From an uncultured Microbacteriaceae bacterium (GTDB taxonomy: Bacteria; Actinomycetota; Actinomycetes; Actinomycetales; Microbacteriaceae), in contig CAIVOR010000035.1 of NCBI GenBank assembly GCA_903907615.1, positions 1 through 14,697 of the forward strand: 14,697 bases of DNA, written 5' to 3'. Below, piece after piece: positions 5,996 through 12,488 of this stretch. A model generated the notes under the pieces. That model worked only from the letters and a program-made list of their open reading frames with translations. It was not told where the DNA came from and searched no databases. Both the position numbers and the translations under genes were made by a program. Positions within the stretch are counted from its first letter, which is position 1. Every line of letters begins with the position of its first letter.

Positions 5996-7314
5996 TTGAG
6001 GAGGCCCTCGTAGTGACGCTGTTGGAGTTGCGAGTCAATCTGTTTGACCGTCTCGAGACCCACACCCACGATGATCAGAATCGAGGTACCACCGAACGGG
6101 AAGTTCGAGTTGGCACCGAGCAGTCCGAGCGCGATGAGCGGGATCAGAGCAACGAGGCCAAGGTACAACGCGCCCGGGAGCGTGATGCGGGTGAGCACGT
6201 AGTTGAGGTACTCCGCCGTGGGGCGTCCCGCACGGATACCGGGAATGAAGCCACCGTACTGCTTCATGTTGTCGGCAACCTCTTCGGGGTTGAACGTGAT
6301 GGCCACATAGAAGTAGGTGAATCCCACGATGAGCAGGAAGAACAGCGCCATGTACATGGGGCTGTCGCCGCGCGTGAGGTTGTTGGTGATCCACGTGACC
6401 CACTCGGCTGTGGGCTGACCCGCCGCCGGCTGGTTGAACTGGGCGATGAGCGCCGGGAGGTAGAGCAGTGAGGACGCAAAGATCACGGGGATAACGCCGG
6501 CCATGTTGACCTTGAGCGGAATGTAGGTGTTGTTGCCGCCGTAGGTGCGTCGACCCACGATGCGCTTGGCGTACTGCACAGGGATACGGCGCTGCGATTG
6601 CTCCACGAAGACGATCAGACCCACGATGACCAGACCGACGAGCAACACAATCACGAAGGTGTTGATGCCCTTGCTGGCGAAGATGGAACCCATCGACTGC
6701 GGGAACTGCGACGCAATCGACATGAAGATCAGCAGCGACATACCGTTACCGATACCGCGCTCGGTGATGAGCTCGGCCATCCACATGATCAGACCGGTAC
6801 CGGCGGTCATGGTGATGACCATGAGCAGAATGGCGTACCACGCTTCGTTCGTCAGCAGCTGAGCACAGGCCGGCTCCGAGGAGTTACCGAACAGGGCGCC
6901 ACTGCGGGCAACCGTGATGAGCGTGGTCGACTGCAGAACACCCAAAGCAATGGTGAGGTAACGCGTGTACTGCGTGAGCTTGCTCTGGCCAGCCTGGCCC
7001 TCCTTGTGGAGTGCCTCAAAGTGAGGAATCACCACGCGGAGAAGCTGGATGATGATCGACGCCGTAATGTACGGCATGATTCCCAGCGCGAAGACCGACA
7101 GCTGGAGCAGGGCTCCACCGGAGAACAGGTTTACCAGCTCGTACAGACCCGACGTGTTCTGGTTTGCGGCCAGACACGTCTGCACGTTCGAGAAATCGAC
7201 GAACGGGCTGGGGATGAACGATCCCAAACGGAACAGCACAACGATTCCGAGCGTGAACGCAATTTTGCGTCGCAGGTCGGGGGTGCGGAAGATCCGTCCG
7301 ATTGCGCTAAACAC
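5992..7314 (-). CDS. secY: Protein translocase subunit SecY
   Basis: SecY forms the protein-conducting channel in the cytoplasmic membrane. The 440-residue length and a succession of about ten hydrophobic segments fit the family. TM1 is at about 18-36, preceded by the cytoplasmic FRTPDLRRK. Signature one lies at about 67-92 (GGALLQLSVFALGIMPYITA onwards) and signature two at 179-197 (MAELITERGIGNGMSLLIF). The cytoplasmic C5 loop KQYGGFIPGIRAG (351-363) carries the SecA- and ribosome-contacting Arg361. The usual IRPG Pro is replaced by Ala here. The start is GTG at 7312-7314 with GGAG about nine bases upstream. It lies 37 nt after rplO and overlaps adk by 4 nt. Confidence 0.98.
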   Translation of the reverse strand: MFSAIGRIFRTPDLRRKIAFTLGIVVLFRLGSFIPSPFVDFSNVQTCLAANQNTSGLYELVNLFSGGALLQLSVFALGIMPYITASIIIQLLRVVIPHFEALHKEGQAGQSKLTQYTRYLTIALGVLQSTTLITVARSGALFGNSSEPACAQLLTNEAWYAILLMVITMTAGTGLIMWMAELITERGIGNGMSLLIFMSIASQFPQSMGSIFASKGINTFVIVLLVGLVIVGLIVFVEQSQRRIPVQYAKRIVGRRTYGGNNTYIPLKVNMAGVIPVIFASSLLYLPALIAQFNQPAAGQPTAEWVTWITNNLTRGDSPMYMALFFLLIVGFTYFYVAITFNPEEVADNMKQYGGFIPGIRAGRPTAEYLNYVLTRITLPGALYLGLVALIPLIALGLLGANSNFPFGGTSILIIVGVGLETVKQIDSQLQQRHYEGLLK

Positions 7315-7351
7315 AATAAGTCTCCGGTTTCGGGCGTGAAGTGGGTCAGGT

Positions 7352-8137
7352 CTACTTGACGGAGCCGCCGGCGGCGACGATCTTCTGCTCAGCCGAGCTC
7401 GAGACCTTGTCTACGGTGACATTGAGTTTAACCGCAATGTCTCCGTTGCCGAGGACCTTGACCTTCTCGTTCTTGCGAACGGCGCCCTTCGACACGAGGT
7501 CGACAATGGTGACGTCTCCACCCGAGGGGTAAAGTTCGGCAAGCTTCTCGAGGTTGACGACCTGGTACTCCACGCGGAAGGGGTTCTTGAATCCACGCAG
7601 TTTCGGGGTGCGCATGTGCAAGGGCATCTGACCACCCTCGAAACCAATCTTCACCTGGTAACGAGCCTTGGTTCCCTTGGTTCCACGACCAGCCGTCTTA
7701 CCCTTCGAACCTTCACCACGGCCCACGCGCGTGCGGGGCTTCTTGGATCCGGCAGCGGGACGGAGGTGGTGCACCTTGATGACCTGGTCGCGCTTTTCAG
7801 CGACAGGCTTCTTGGCCTTCGCCTTGGGAGCTACGGCCGCCTTGGGGGCAGCAGCCTTGGGGGCTTCAGCTTTTGCTGCGACAGCTGCCGGAGCAGCGGC
7901 CTTCTCAGCAGCGGGCTTCGTCGCGGCAGCCGTTGCGGGCTTCGCGGCAGCGGCCTTGGGGGCAGCAGCCTTTTCGGTCGCCGGCTTTGCAGCAGCAGCC
8001 TTGGGAGCAGCAGCCTTGGGGGCAGCGGCAGCCTTAGGAGCTGCGGCCTTCGCCGGTGCAGCTTTCGCGGTAGCCGGCTTTGCAGCAGCAGCCTTGGGGG
8101 CAGCGGCCTTAGCGGCGGGCTTCTTTTCTTCAGCCAT
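7352..8137 (-). CDS. rplO: 50S ribosomal protein L15 with a 118-residue Ala/Lys/Pro-rich N-terminal extension
   Basis: The L15 core is residues 119-261: VIKVHHLRPAAGSKKPRTRV, then GRGEGSKGKTAGRGTKGTKA, GFEGGQMPLHMRTPKLRGF and a C-terminal domain ending AAGGSVK. This 143-residue core equals a full normal L15, which binds 23S rRNA and helps late 50S assembly. Residues 1-118 are an added arm; of the first 110 residues I count 60 Ala, 23 Lys and 15 Pro. It resembles histone H1 or the tail of actinobacterial HU. The arm contains three copies of a 14-residue unit. The ATG at 8135-8137 overlaps the rpmD stop as TAATG, which supports it as the true start. No ATG exists within the arm or at the core boundary. 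Confidence 0.95.
   Translation of the reverse strand: MAEEKKPAAKAAAPKAAAAKPATAKAAPAKAAAPKAAAAPKAAAPKAAAAKPATEKAAAPKAAAAKPATAAATKPAAEKAAAPAAVAAKAEAPKAAAPKAAVAPKAKAKKPVAEKRDQVIKVHHLRPAAGSKKPRTRVGRGEGSKGKTAGRGTKGTKARYQVKIGFEGGQMPLHMRTPKLRGFKNPFRVEYQVVNLEKLAELYPSGGDVTIVDLVSKGAVRKNEKVKVLGNGDIAVKLNVTVDKVSSSAEQKIVAAGGSVK
7931..8110 (-). repeat. Internal 42-nt repeats encoding KAAAPKAAAAKPAT in the L15 arm
   Basis: Three copies of the 14-residue unit occupy residues 10-23 (8069-8110), 41-54 (7976-8017) and 56-69 (7931-7972). The first two DNA copies differ at only 3 of 42 positions, while the third has more silent changes. A partial unit lies between copies one and two. The pattern points to segmental duplication within the gene. 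Confidence 0.85.
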
Positions 8138-8322
8138 TAGTCAATCTCCTCGACCTTTACCAGGTGAGCCACGGTGCGCACATAGCCGCGGTTTACCGGG
8201 CTATCTTCTTTGACGACAATGTCGCCAATGCGCTTGAGGCCCAGACTGCGAAGCGTGTCACGCTGGTTTTGTTTTTCACTGATTACGGACTTGATCTGCG
8301 TCACCTTGAGACGAGCAGCCAT
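8137..8322 (-). CDS. rpmD: 50S ribosomal protein L30
   Basis: L30 (61 residues) is a small large-subunit protein. It begins MAARLKVTQIKSVISEKQNQ and has the conserved segment RDTLRSLGLKRIGDIVVKED (21-40), followed by a helix and VKVEEID. Length is normal. The ATG at 8320-8322 shares a base with the rpsE stop, and its own stop shares a base with the rplO ATG. Such tight coupling would keep S5, L30 and L15 synthesis in step. Confidence 0.97.
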   Translation of the reverse strand: MAARLKVTQIKSVISEKQNQRDTLRSLGLKRIGDIVVKEDSPVNRGYVRTVAHLVKVEEID

Positions 8323-9128
8323 TAGACACCTGCCTTTGCAGCGGCCTTTTCGGCAGCAGCGGTTGCCTTGGCGGCATCCTTTGCAGCCGCAAGGGCTTCA
8401 GCTTCGGCGCGCACGAGGCGAGCCGGAGCAACCTGATCGAAATCGAGGCCACGGCGAGCAGCTACGGCACGAGGCTCTTCGAGCTGCTTGAGGGCCTCCA
8501 CGGTGGCGTGCACGATGTTGATGGTGTTCGACGAACCCAACGACTTGCTCAGCACGTCGTGAATACCGGCACACTCGAGTACGGCACGAACCGGACCACC
8601 GGCGATAACACCGGTACCGGCAGCAGCCGGACGAAGCAGAACGACACCGGCAGCGGCTTCGCCCTGAACGGGGTGAGGAATCGTTTGACCAACGCGGGGA
8701 ACGCGGAAGAAGTTCTTCTTGGCGTCCTCAACACCCTTGGCGATAGCCAGGGGAACCTCGCGGGCCTTGCCGTAGCCAACGCCCACCATGCCGTTACCGT
8801 CTCCGACGACGACGAGCGCGGTGAAGCTAAAGCGACGACCACCCTTGACCACCTTGGAAACGCGGTTGATGGTGACAACGCGCTCGAGGAACTGGCTCTT
8901 CTCGGCATCGCGATCGCGGCTGTTGCGACCCTGGTTGGGGTTGCGCTCGCGCGAACCGCGACGTGCCTCGCGAGGCTCGTTACGGTTGTCAGCGCTCTCG
9001 GCCGCCGGAGCAGCCTCCGCGCCTTCGACGGCGTCGGTCGTTGCGGTCGTCTCGACGACTGCCTCGACGACTGCCTCAACAACAGCAGCCTCTTCGGCCA
9101 CTTCTGGGTTTTCGATTTCTTCGCTCAC
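8322..9128 (-). CDS. rpsE: 30S ribosomal protein S5 with long N- and C-terminal extensions
   Basis: S5 helps decoding accuracy and lies at the mRNA entry. The core is about residues 76-234: EKSQFLERVVTINRVSKVVK, then GGRRFSFTALVVVGDGNGMV, GVGYGKAREVPLAIAKG, and a C-terminal domain with GGPVRAVLECAGIHDVLSKS. The extra N-terminus (1-75) switches charge: 1-46 are Glu/Ala/Val rich and acidic, 47-75 are Arg/Asn rich and basic. The C-terminus (235-268) is a predicted Ala/Glu/Lys helix. The total of 268 residues compares with 166 in E. coli; actinobacterial S5 is usually longer than that. The ATG at 9126-9128 overlaps the rplR stop as ATGA, which supports the long form. Confidence 0.96.
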   Translation of the reverse strand: MSEEIENPEVAEEAAVVEAVVEAVVETTATTDAVEGAEAAPAAESADNRNEPREARRGSRERNPNQGRNSRDRDAEKSQFLERVVTINRVSKVVKGGRRFSFTALVVVGDGNGMVGVGYGKAREVPLAIAKGVEDAKKNFFRVPRVGQTIPHPVQGEAAAGVVLLRPAAAGTGVIAGGPVRAVLECAGIHDVLSKSLGSSNTINIVHATVEALKQLEEPRAVAARRGLDFDQVAPARLVRAEAEALAAAKDAAKATAAAEKAAAKAGV

Positions 9129-9496
9129 AGGCTCAGTCCTCCCTCTCGGGCACCTTCGGCAATCGCGGCAACGCGACCGGCGTACTTGTTTCCACCGCGG
9201 TCAAACACCACGGATTCGATACCGGCCTTCTTGGCGCGCTCGGCAACGAGCTCACCGACCTTTTTTGCCTTAGCGGTCTTGTCACCACTGAAGGTGCGCA
9301 TGTCCGCCTCGAGCGTCGATGCAAAGGCCAGCGTGTGACCCTTGGCGTCGTCGATGACCTGAACGAACACGTGACGTGCCGAACGGGTAACAACCAGACG
9401 GGGACGGCTTGCCGTGCCCTCGATCTTCTTGCGCAAACGAGAGTGACGACGGTCGCGTGCGGCCGACTTGCTCTTTCCTCTAACTCCGAGTGCCAT
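9125..9496 (-). CDS. rplR: 50S ribosomal protein L18
   Basis: L18 (123 residues) binds 5S rRNA in the central protuberance together with L5. It opens with a basic arm MALGVRGKSKSAARDRRHSR and continues RLRKKIEGTASRPRLVVTRS, then HVFVQVIDDAKGHTLAFAST. The C-terminal half has VGELVAERAKKAGIESVVFD and RGGNKYAGRVAAIAEGAREG. Length is typical. The ATG at 9494-9496 is two bases after the rplF stop, and the 3' end overlaps rpsE by four bases. Confidence 0.97.
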   Translation of the reverse strand: MALGVRGKSKSAARDRRHSRLRKKIEGTASRPRLVVTRSARHVFVQVIDDAKGHTLAFASTLEADMRTFSGDKTAKAKKVGELVAERAKKAGIESVVFDRGGNKYAGRVAAIAEGAREGGLSL

Positions 9497-9498
9497 GG

Positions 9499-10035
9499 CT
9501 ACTTACCAGCCTTTCCGGCCTTGCGGCGAACAACTTCGCCTGCATAACGAATTCCCTTGCCCTTGTAGGGCTCAGGCTTGCGGAGCTTGCGGATGTTGGC
9601 CGCAACCTCGCCCACAGCCTGCTTGTCGATGCCGCTCACGAGGATCTTGTTCTGTCCTTCGACGGTGAACGAGATACCAGCGGGCGGGTCGACCGTGATC
9701 GAGTGCGAGTAACCCAGAGCAAACTCCAGTGACTCTCCCTTGGCTGCGACACGGTAACCCGTACCGACAACCTCGAGGCCTTTGGTGTAGCCCTCGGTTA
9801 CTCCGATGATCTGGTTGGCGATGAGCGTGCGCGTGAGTCCGTGCAGCGAGCGCGAGAGGCGCTCGTCGTTGGGACGCGTGACAACAATCTGGTTGTCGGC
9901 AATCGCTACCTCGATGGGGCTGGCAACGGTCAGCGAAAGCTCACCCTTGGGGCCCTTGACCGCAACAACACCGTTGTCTGCGGTAACAGTGACACCCGAA
10001 GGGATGTCAATGGGAAGACGACCAATACGTGACAT
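9499..10035 (-). CDS. rplF: 50S ribosomal protein L6
   Basis: L6 (178 residues) sits near the factor-binding and sarcin-ricin region of the large subunit. It has two repeated alpha/beta domains. The start is MSRIGRLPIDIPSGVTVTAD, followed by VKGPKGELSL; the C-terminal signature is RKPEPYKGKGIRYAGEVVRR (about 153-172). The length is normal. The ATG at 10033-10035 lies six bases after the rpsH stop and has only a weak ribosome binding site, which suggests translational coupling to rpsH. Confidence 0.98.
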   Translation of the reverse strand: MSRIGRLPIDIPSGVTVTADNGVVAVKGPKGELSLTVASPIEVAIADNQIVVTRPNDERLSRSLHGLTRTLIANQIIGVTEGYTKGLEVVGTGYRVAAKGESLEFALGYSHSITVDPPAGISFTVEGQNKILVSGIDKQAVGEVAANIRKLRKPEPYKGKGIRYAGEVVRRKAGKAGK

Positions 10036-10041
10036 GTCCGA

Positions 10042-10440
10042 TTACCACACGTAGGCGATAACTTCTCCGCCCACGCCCTTCTTCTCGGCCTCACGGTCGG
10101 TCAACAGACCCGAGGAGGTGGACAAAATGGCCACGCCGAGTCCGCCAAGAACCTTGGGGATTTCGGTCGAGCGTGCGTACACGCGAAGTCCGGGCTTGGA
10201 AACACGCTTGATGCCCGCAATCGACGGCTCGCGGTTGGGGCCAAACTTGAGGTTCAGCGTGAGCGTCTTGCCCACGCGTGCGTCGGCAACGTCCCAACTG
10301 GCAATGTAACCCTCGCGCTTGAGGATCTCGGCGAGACCTGTCTTGAGTTTGCTGTGCGGCATTGACACCTGCTCGTGGTGAGCGGTGTTGGCGTTGCGCA
10401 GTCTGGTCAGCATATCTGCGACCGGATCTGTCATCGTCAT
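10042..10440 (-). CDS. rpsH: 30S ribosomal protein S8
   Basis: S8 (132 residues) is a primary 16S rRNA binder at helix 21 and, in E. coli, the repressor of the spc operon. It starts MTMTDPVADMLTRLRNANTA, has IKRVSKPGLRVYARSTEIPK (78-97) and the conserved LGGLGVAILSTSSGLLTDRE near the end, closing with GGEVIAYVW. The ATG at 10438-10440 has AAAGGA upstream. A second ATG two codons in would also be usable, but the longer MTMTDP start matches the usual actinobacterial protein. It follows rplE after 70 nt in which rpsN is absent. Confidence 0.98.
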   Translation of the reverse strand: MTMTDPVADMLTRLRNANTAHHEQVSMPHSKLKTGLAEILKREGYIASWDVADARVGKTLTLNLKFGPNREPSIAGIKRVSKPGLRVYARSTEIPKVLGGLGVAILSTSSGLLTDREAEKKGVGGEVIAYVW

Positions 10441-10462
10441 CTGGTTTTTATCCTTTGTTCAC

Positions 10463-10496
10463 CAGGTTTCGACTCCTTTGCAAGGGAGGCGACCTG
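10463..10496 (-). promoter_or_regulatory. Two-tier stem-loop in the rplE-rpsH spacer
   Basis: On the minus strand CAGGT (10496-10492) pairs with ACCTG (10467-10463). Inside, CTC-C-CTT (10488-10482) pairs with AAG-GAG (10478-10473) around a GCA loop. The inner 3' arm contains AAAGGAG, a strong Shine-Dalgarno-like sequence that would be masked in the stem. It ends 22 nt before the rpsH ATG. No T-run follows. Regulation of rpsH is a guess from position. Confidence 0.35.
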
Positions 10497-10510
10497 TGGT
10501 GGTTGATTAT

Positions 10511-11104
10511 TTAGTTGTCGTCTTGGCTTACTGCTTGCTTGAACGGGAAGCCGAGTGCGGTCAACAGCGCGCGGCCCTCGTCGTCGGTCTTGGCCGTGGT
10601 GACAACGGTGATGTCCATACCGCGCACTCGGTCAATCTTGTCCTGGTTGATCTCGTGGAACATCGACTGCTCCGTGAGGCCAAAGGTGTAGTTTCCCGTG
10701 CCGTCGAACTGCTTGGGCGACAGGCCGCGGAAGTCGCGGATACGGGGAAGCGCGAGCGCCAGCAGGCGGTCGAGGAACTCCCACATGCGGTCGCCGCGAA
10801 GGGTGACGTGCACGCCAATGGGCTGACCCTCGCGCAGCTTGAACTGAGCGATCGACTTACGTGCCTTGGTAACCATGGGCTTCTGACCGGTGATGGCCGT
10901 GATGTCAGCAATAGCGCCGTCGATGATCTTGCCATCGCGAGCAGCCTCACCCACACCCATGTTCACCACAATCTTGGTGAGCCCAGGAATCTGGTGCACG
11001 TTTGTGAAGCCGAGTTCGGTGGCGAGAGCCGGAACGATCTCGGTACGGTACTTCTGCTTGAGGCGCGGCTGGATTTTGCCAGCAGCAGCGGCAGTAACAG
11101 TCAT
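10511..11104 (-). CDS. rplE: 50S ribosomal protein L5
   Basis: L5 (197 residues) binds 5S rRNA and contacts P-site tRNA through the central protuberance. After a short Ala-rich start it has IQPRLKQKYRTEIVPAL, then IPGLTKIVVNMGVGEAARDG (39-58), TGQKPMVTKARKSIAQFKLR, and the C-terminal RGMDITVVTTAKTDDEGRAL LTALGFPF block. The ATG at 11102-11104 overlaps the rplX stop as TAATG. In many actinobacteria the next gene is a zinc-type rpsN; here a 70-nt spacer leads directly to rpsH. Confidence 0.98.
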   Translation of the reverse strand: MTVTAAAAGKIQPRLKQKYRTEIVPALATELGFTNVHQIPGLTKIVVNMGVGEAARDGKIIDGAIADITAITGQKPMVTKARKSIAQFKLREGQPIGVHVTLRGDRMWEFLDRLLALALPRIRDFRGLSPKQFDGTGNYTFGLTEQSMFHEINQDKIDRVRGMDITVVTTAKTDDEGRALLTALGFPFKQAVSQDDN

Positions 11105-11463
11105 TACAGGTCCTTACCTGACTTCTTGGCGTAACGAACGCGCGTGGTCTTGGAGACCCCGTTCTTCGTTACCTTCTCTACGCGAAAACCAACGCGAGTC
11201 GGCTTCTTGGTCCCGGGGTCGACTACGGCGACATTCGAGATGTGGATGGGGGCTTCAACTGTCTCAATGCCACCGGTCTTGGTGCCGCGGTCGGTCTGAC
11301 CGACACGCGAGTGCTTGGTGACGTAGTTGATTCCCTCAACGATCACGCGATCCTGCTCAACGAGCACCTCGATGACCTTGCCCTGCTTGCCGCGGTCTCC
11401 GCCGCGCTTCTGGCTCTTGCCACTGAGGACCTGAACCAGATCTCCCTTACGGATGTTAGCCAT
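11104..11463 (-). CDS. rplX: 50S ribosomal protein L24
   Basis: L24 (119 residues) starts 50S assembly at the 5' end of 23S rRNA and lines the exit tunnel rim. The N-terminal KOW motif is seen in RKGDLVQVLSGKSQKRGGDR (5-24) and GKQGKVIEVLVEQDRVIVEG. The next conserved part is INYVTKHSR, followed by EAPIHISNVAVVDPGTKKPT. Length is usual for the phylum. The ATG at 11461-11463 is three bases after the rplN stop. Confidence 0.98.
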   Translation of the reverse strand: MANIRKGDLVQVLSGKSQKRGGDRGKQGKVIEVLVEQDRVIVEGINYVTKHSRVGQTDRGTKTGGIETVEAPIHISNVAVVDPGTKKPTRVGFRVEKVTKNGVSKTTRVRYAKKSGKDL

Positions 11464-11466
11464 GGA

Positions 11467-11835
11467 CTAAATCACCTCCGGTGCGAGCGAAACGATCTTC
11501 ATGAACTTCTTGTCGCGAAGCTCACGACCCACCGGTCCGAAGATGCGGGTACCGCGAGGATCACCGTCGGTCTTCAGGATGACGGCTGCGTTTTCGTCAA
11601 ACTTGATGTACGAACCATCAGAACGACGCGTCGACTTGACCGTGCGAACCACGACCGCCTTGACGACGTCACCCTTCTTTACGTTGCCACCGGGGATGGC
11701 GTCCTTAACCGTGGCCACGATGACATCACCGAGACCGGCGTAACGACGACCGGAACCACCGAGAACGCGGATGGTCAGCAACTCCTTGGCGCCGGTGTTG
11801 TCGGCAACCTTGATGCGAGATTCTTGCTGAATCAC
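11467..11835 (-). CDS. rplN: 50S ribosomal protein L14
   Basis: L14 (122 residues) is at the subunit interface and is the target of the silencing factor RsfS in other bacteria. The protein reads MIQQESRIKVADNTGAKELL, IRVLGGSGRRYAGLGDVIVA and ends DKKFMKIVSLAPEVI, a full normal L14. The start is GTG at 11833-11835 with AGGAG about eight bases upstream. In E. coli it is the first gene of the spc operon. Here it lies 33 nt after rpsQ, behind a hairpin that overlaps the rpsQ stop codon. Confidence 0.98.
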   Translation of the reverse strand: MIQQESRIKVADNTGAKELLTIRVLGGSGRRYAGLGDVIVATVKDAIPGGNVKKGDVVKAVVVRTVKSTRRSDGSYIKFDENAAVILKTDGDPRGTRIFGPVGRELRDKKFMKIVSLAPEVI

Positions 11836-11854
11836 TTCTTTACTCCTCTGACAG

Positions 11855-11872
11855 GTAAGCCGGCAGGCTTAC
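11855..11872 (-). terminator. Perfect stem-loop at the rpsQ/rplN (S10/spc) boundary; attenuator or processing site
   Basis: The minus strand reads GTAAGCC, loop TGCC, GGCTTAC: a perfect 7-bp stem with a 4-nt loop. The 5' arm includes the rpsQ TAA stop. It ends 19 nt before the rplN GTG. No T-run follows, so full termination is unlikely; partial attenuation, RNase processing or mRNA stabilisation are possible. The position is exactly where E. coli has the S10/spc operon break. Confidence 0.4.
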
Positions 11873-12159
11873 TTGGCCTTCTCGACGATTTCGACCAGGC
11901 GCCAGCGCTTGGTCGCACTGAGCGGACGGGTTTCGCTGATCACGACGAGGTCGCCGATGCCCGCGGTGTTGAGCTCGTCGTGAGCCTTCACCTTGGACGT
12001 GCGACGCATAACCTTGCCGTACAGCGGGTGCTTTACGCGGTCCTCGACCTCAACGACGATGGTCTTGTCCATCTTGTCGCTGGTCACGTATCCGCGACGT
12101 ACCTTGCGGTATCCGCGCGTGGTTGTCTCGGCCGCAGCCTGGTCCTTAGCGGTAGCCAT
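11869..12159 (-). CDS. rpsQ: 30S ribosomal protein S17
   Basis: S17 (96 residues) is a primary 16S rRNA-binding OB-fold protein. After a short Ala/Thr-rich lead (MATAKDQAAAETTTRGYRK) the family core runs RRGYVTSDKMDKTIVVEVED, HPLYGKVMRRTSKVKAHDEL and GDLVVISETRPLSATKRWRL. The lead is a few residues longer than in E. coli (84 residues), normal for actinobacteria. The ATG at 12157-12159 overlaps the rpmC stop as TAATG. It is the last gene of the S10 segment. Confidence 0.97.
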   Translation of the reverse strand: MATAKDQAAAETTTRGYRKVRRGYVTSDKMDKTIVVEVEDRVKHPLYGKVMRRTSKVKAHDELNTAGIGDLVVISETRPLSATKRWRLVEIVEKAK

Positions 12160-12488
12160 TATTTGGTCTCCTCCGAGGTCTCGGCCGACTCAGCTTCTGC
12201 CGGGGCGGCGGTCTTCTTAGCGGGAGCCTTGGCGGCTGCCTTTGCTGCGGGTGCAGCGGCAACGGGAGTGGGGCGAATACCCAACTCGCGTTCGCGAATC
12301 ACCGTGTAAATACGAGCGATGTCGCGCTTGACGGCACGAAGGCGTCCGTGGCTTTCGAGCTGGCCCGTGGCCGACTGGAAGCGCAGGTTGAACAGCTCTT
12401 CCTTGGCCTTGCGCAGTTCGTCAACGAGACGCTCGTTGTCAAAGGTGTCGAGATCAGCGGGGCGAAGTTCCTTTGAACCGATAGCCAT
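12159..12488 (-). CDS. rpmC: 50S ribosomal protein L29 with an Ala/Lys/Glu-rich C-terminal tail
   Basis: L29 lies at the tunnel exit and helps dock trigger factor and SRP beside L23. Residues 1-72 are the two-helix family core: LRPADLDTFDNERLVDELRK, then AKEELFNLRFQSATGQLESH and VKRDIARIYTVIRERELGI. Residues 73-109 are an added tail, first Ala/Lys/Pro rich and then Ala/Glu/Ser rich and acidic. A usual L29 is 60-80 residues. The ATG at 12486-12488 overlaps the rplP stop, which supports the start. Confidence 0.96.
   Translation of the reverse strand: MAIGSKELRPADLDTFDNERLVDELRKAKEELFNLRFQSATGQLESHGRLRAVKRDIARIYTVIRERELGIRPTPVAAAPAAKAAAKAPAKKTAAPAEAESAETSEETK

Noticed and set aside
7784..8110. 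L15 arm as a separate histone-like or HU-like gene fused by a sequencing error
   Set aside because: The frame is continuous with the L15 core, there is no internal stop, and no HU DNA-binding domain is present; it is only a tail-like low-complexity sequence.
7931..8110. Repeats in rplO as a CRISPR array or mobile element
   Set aside because: The repeats are in frame, codon-periodic and encode a coherent Ala/Lys pattern; there are no spacers, terminal repeats or transposase.
7616..8213. Two overlapping plus-strand frames opposite rplO, Ser/Gly- and Ala-rich
   Set aside because: They are translations of the complementary strand of the L15 Ala/Lys repeats and have no own start signals or domains.
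11242..12309. 355-codon plus-strand open frame opposite rplX, rplN and rpsQ
   Set aside because: It is antisense to three clear ribosomal protein genes, has no recognisable domain, and is explained by high G+C third positions on the opposite strand.
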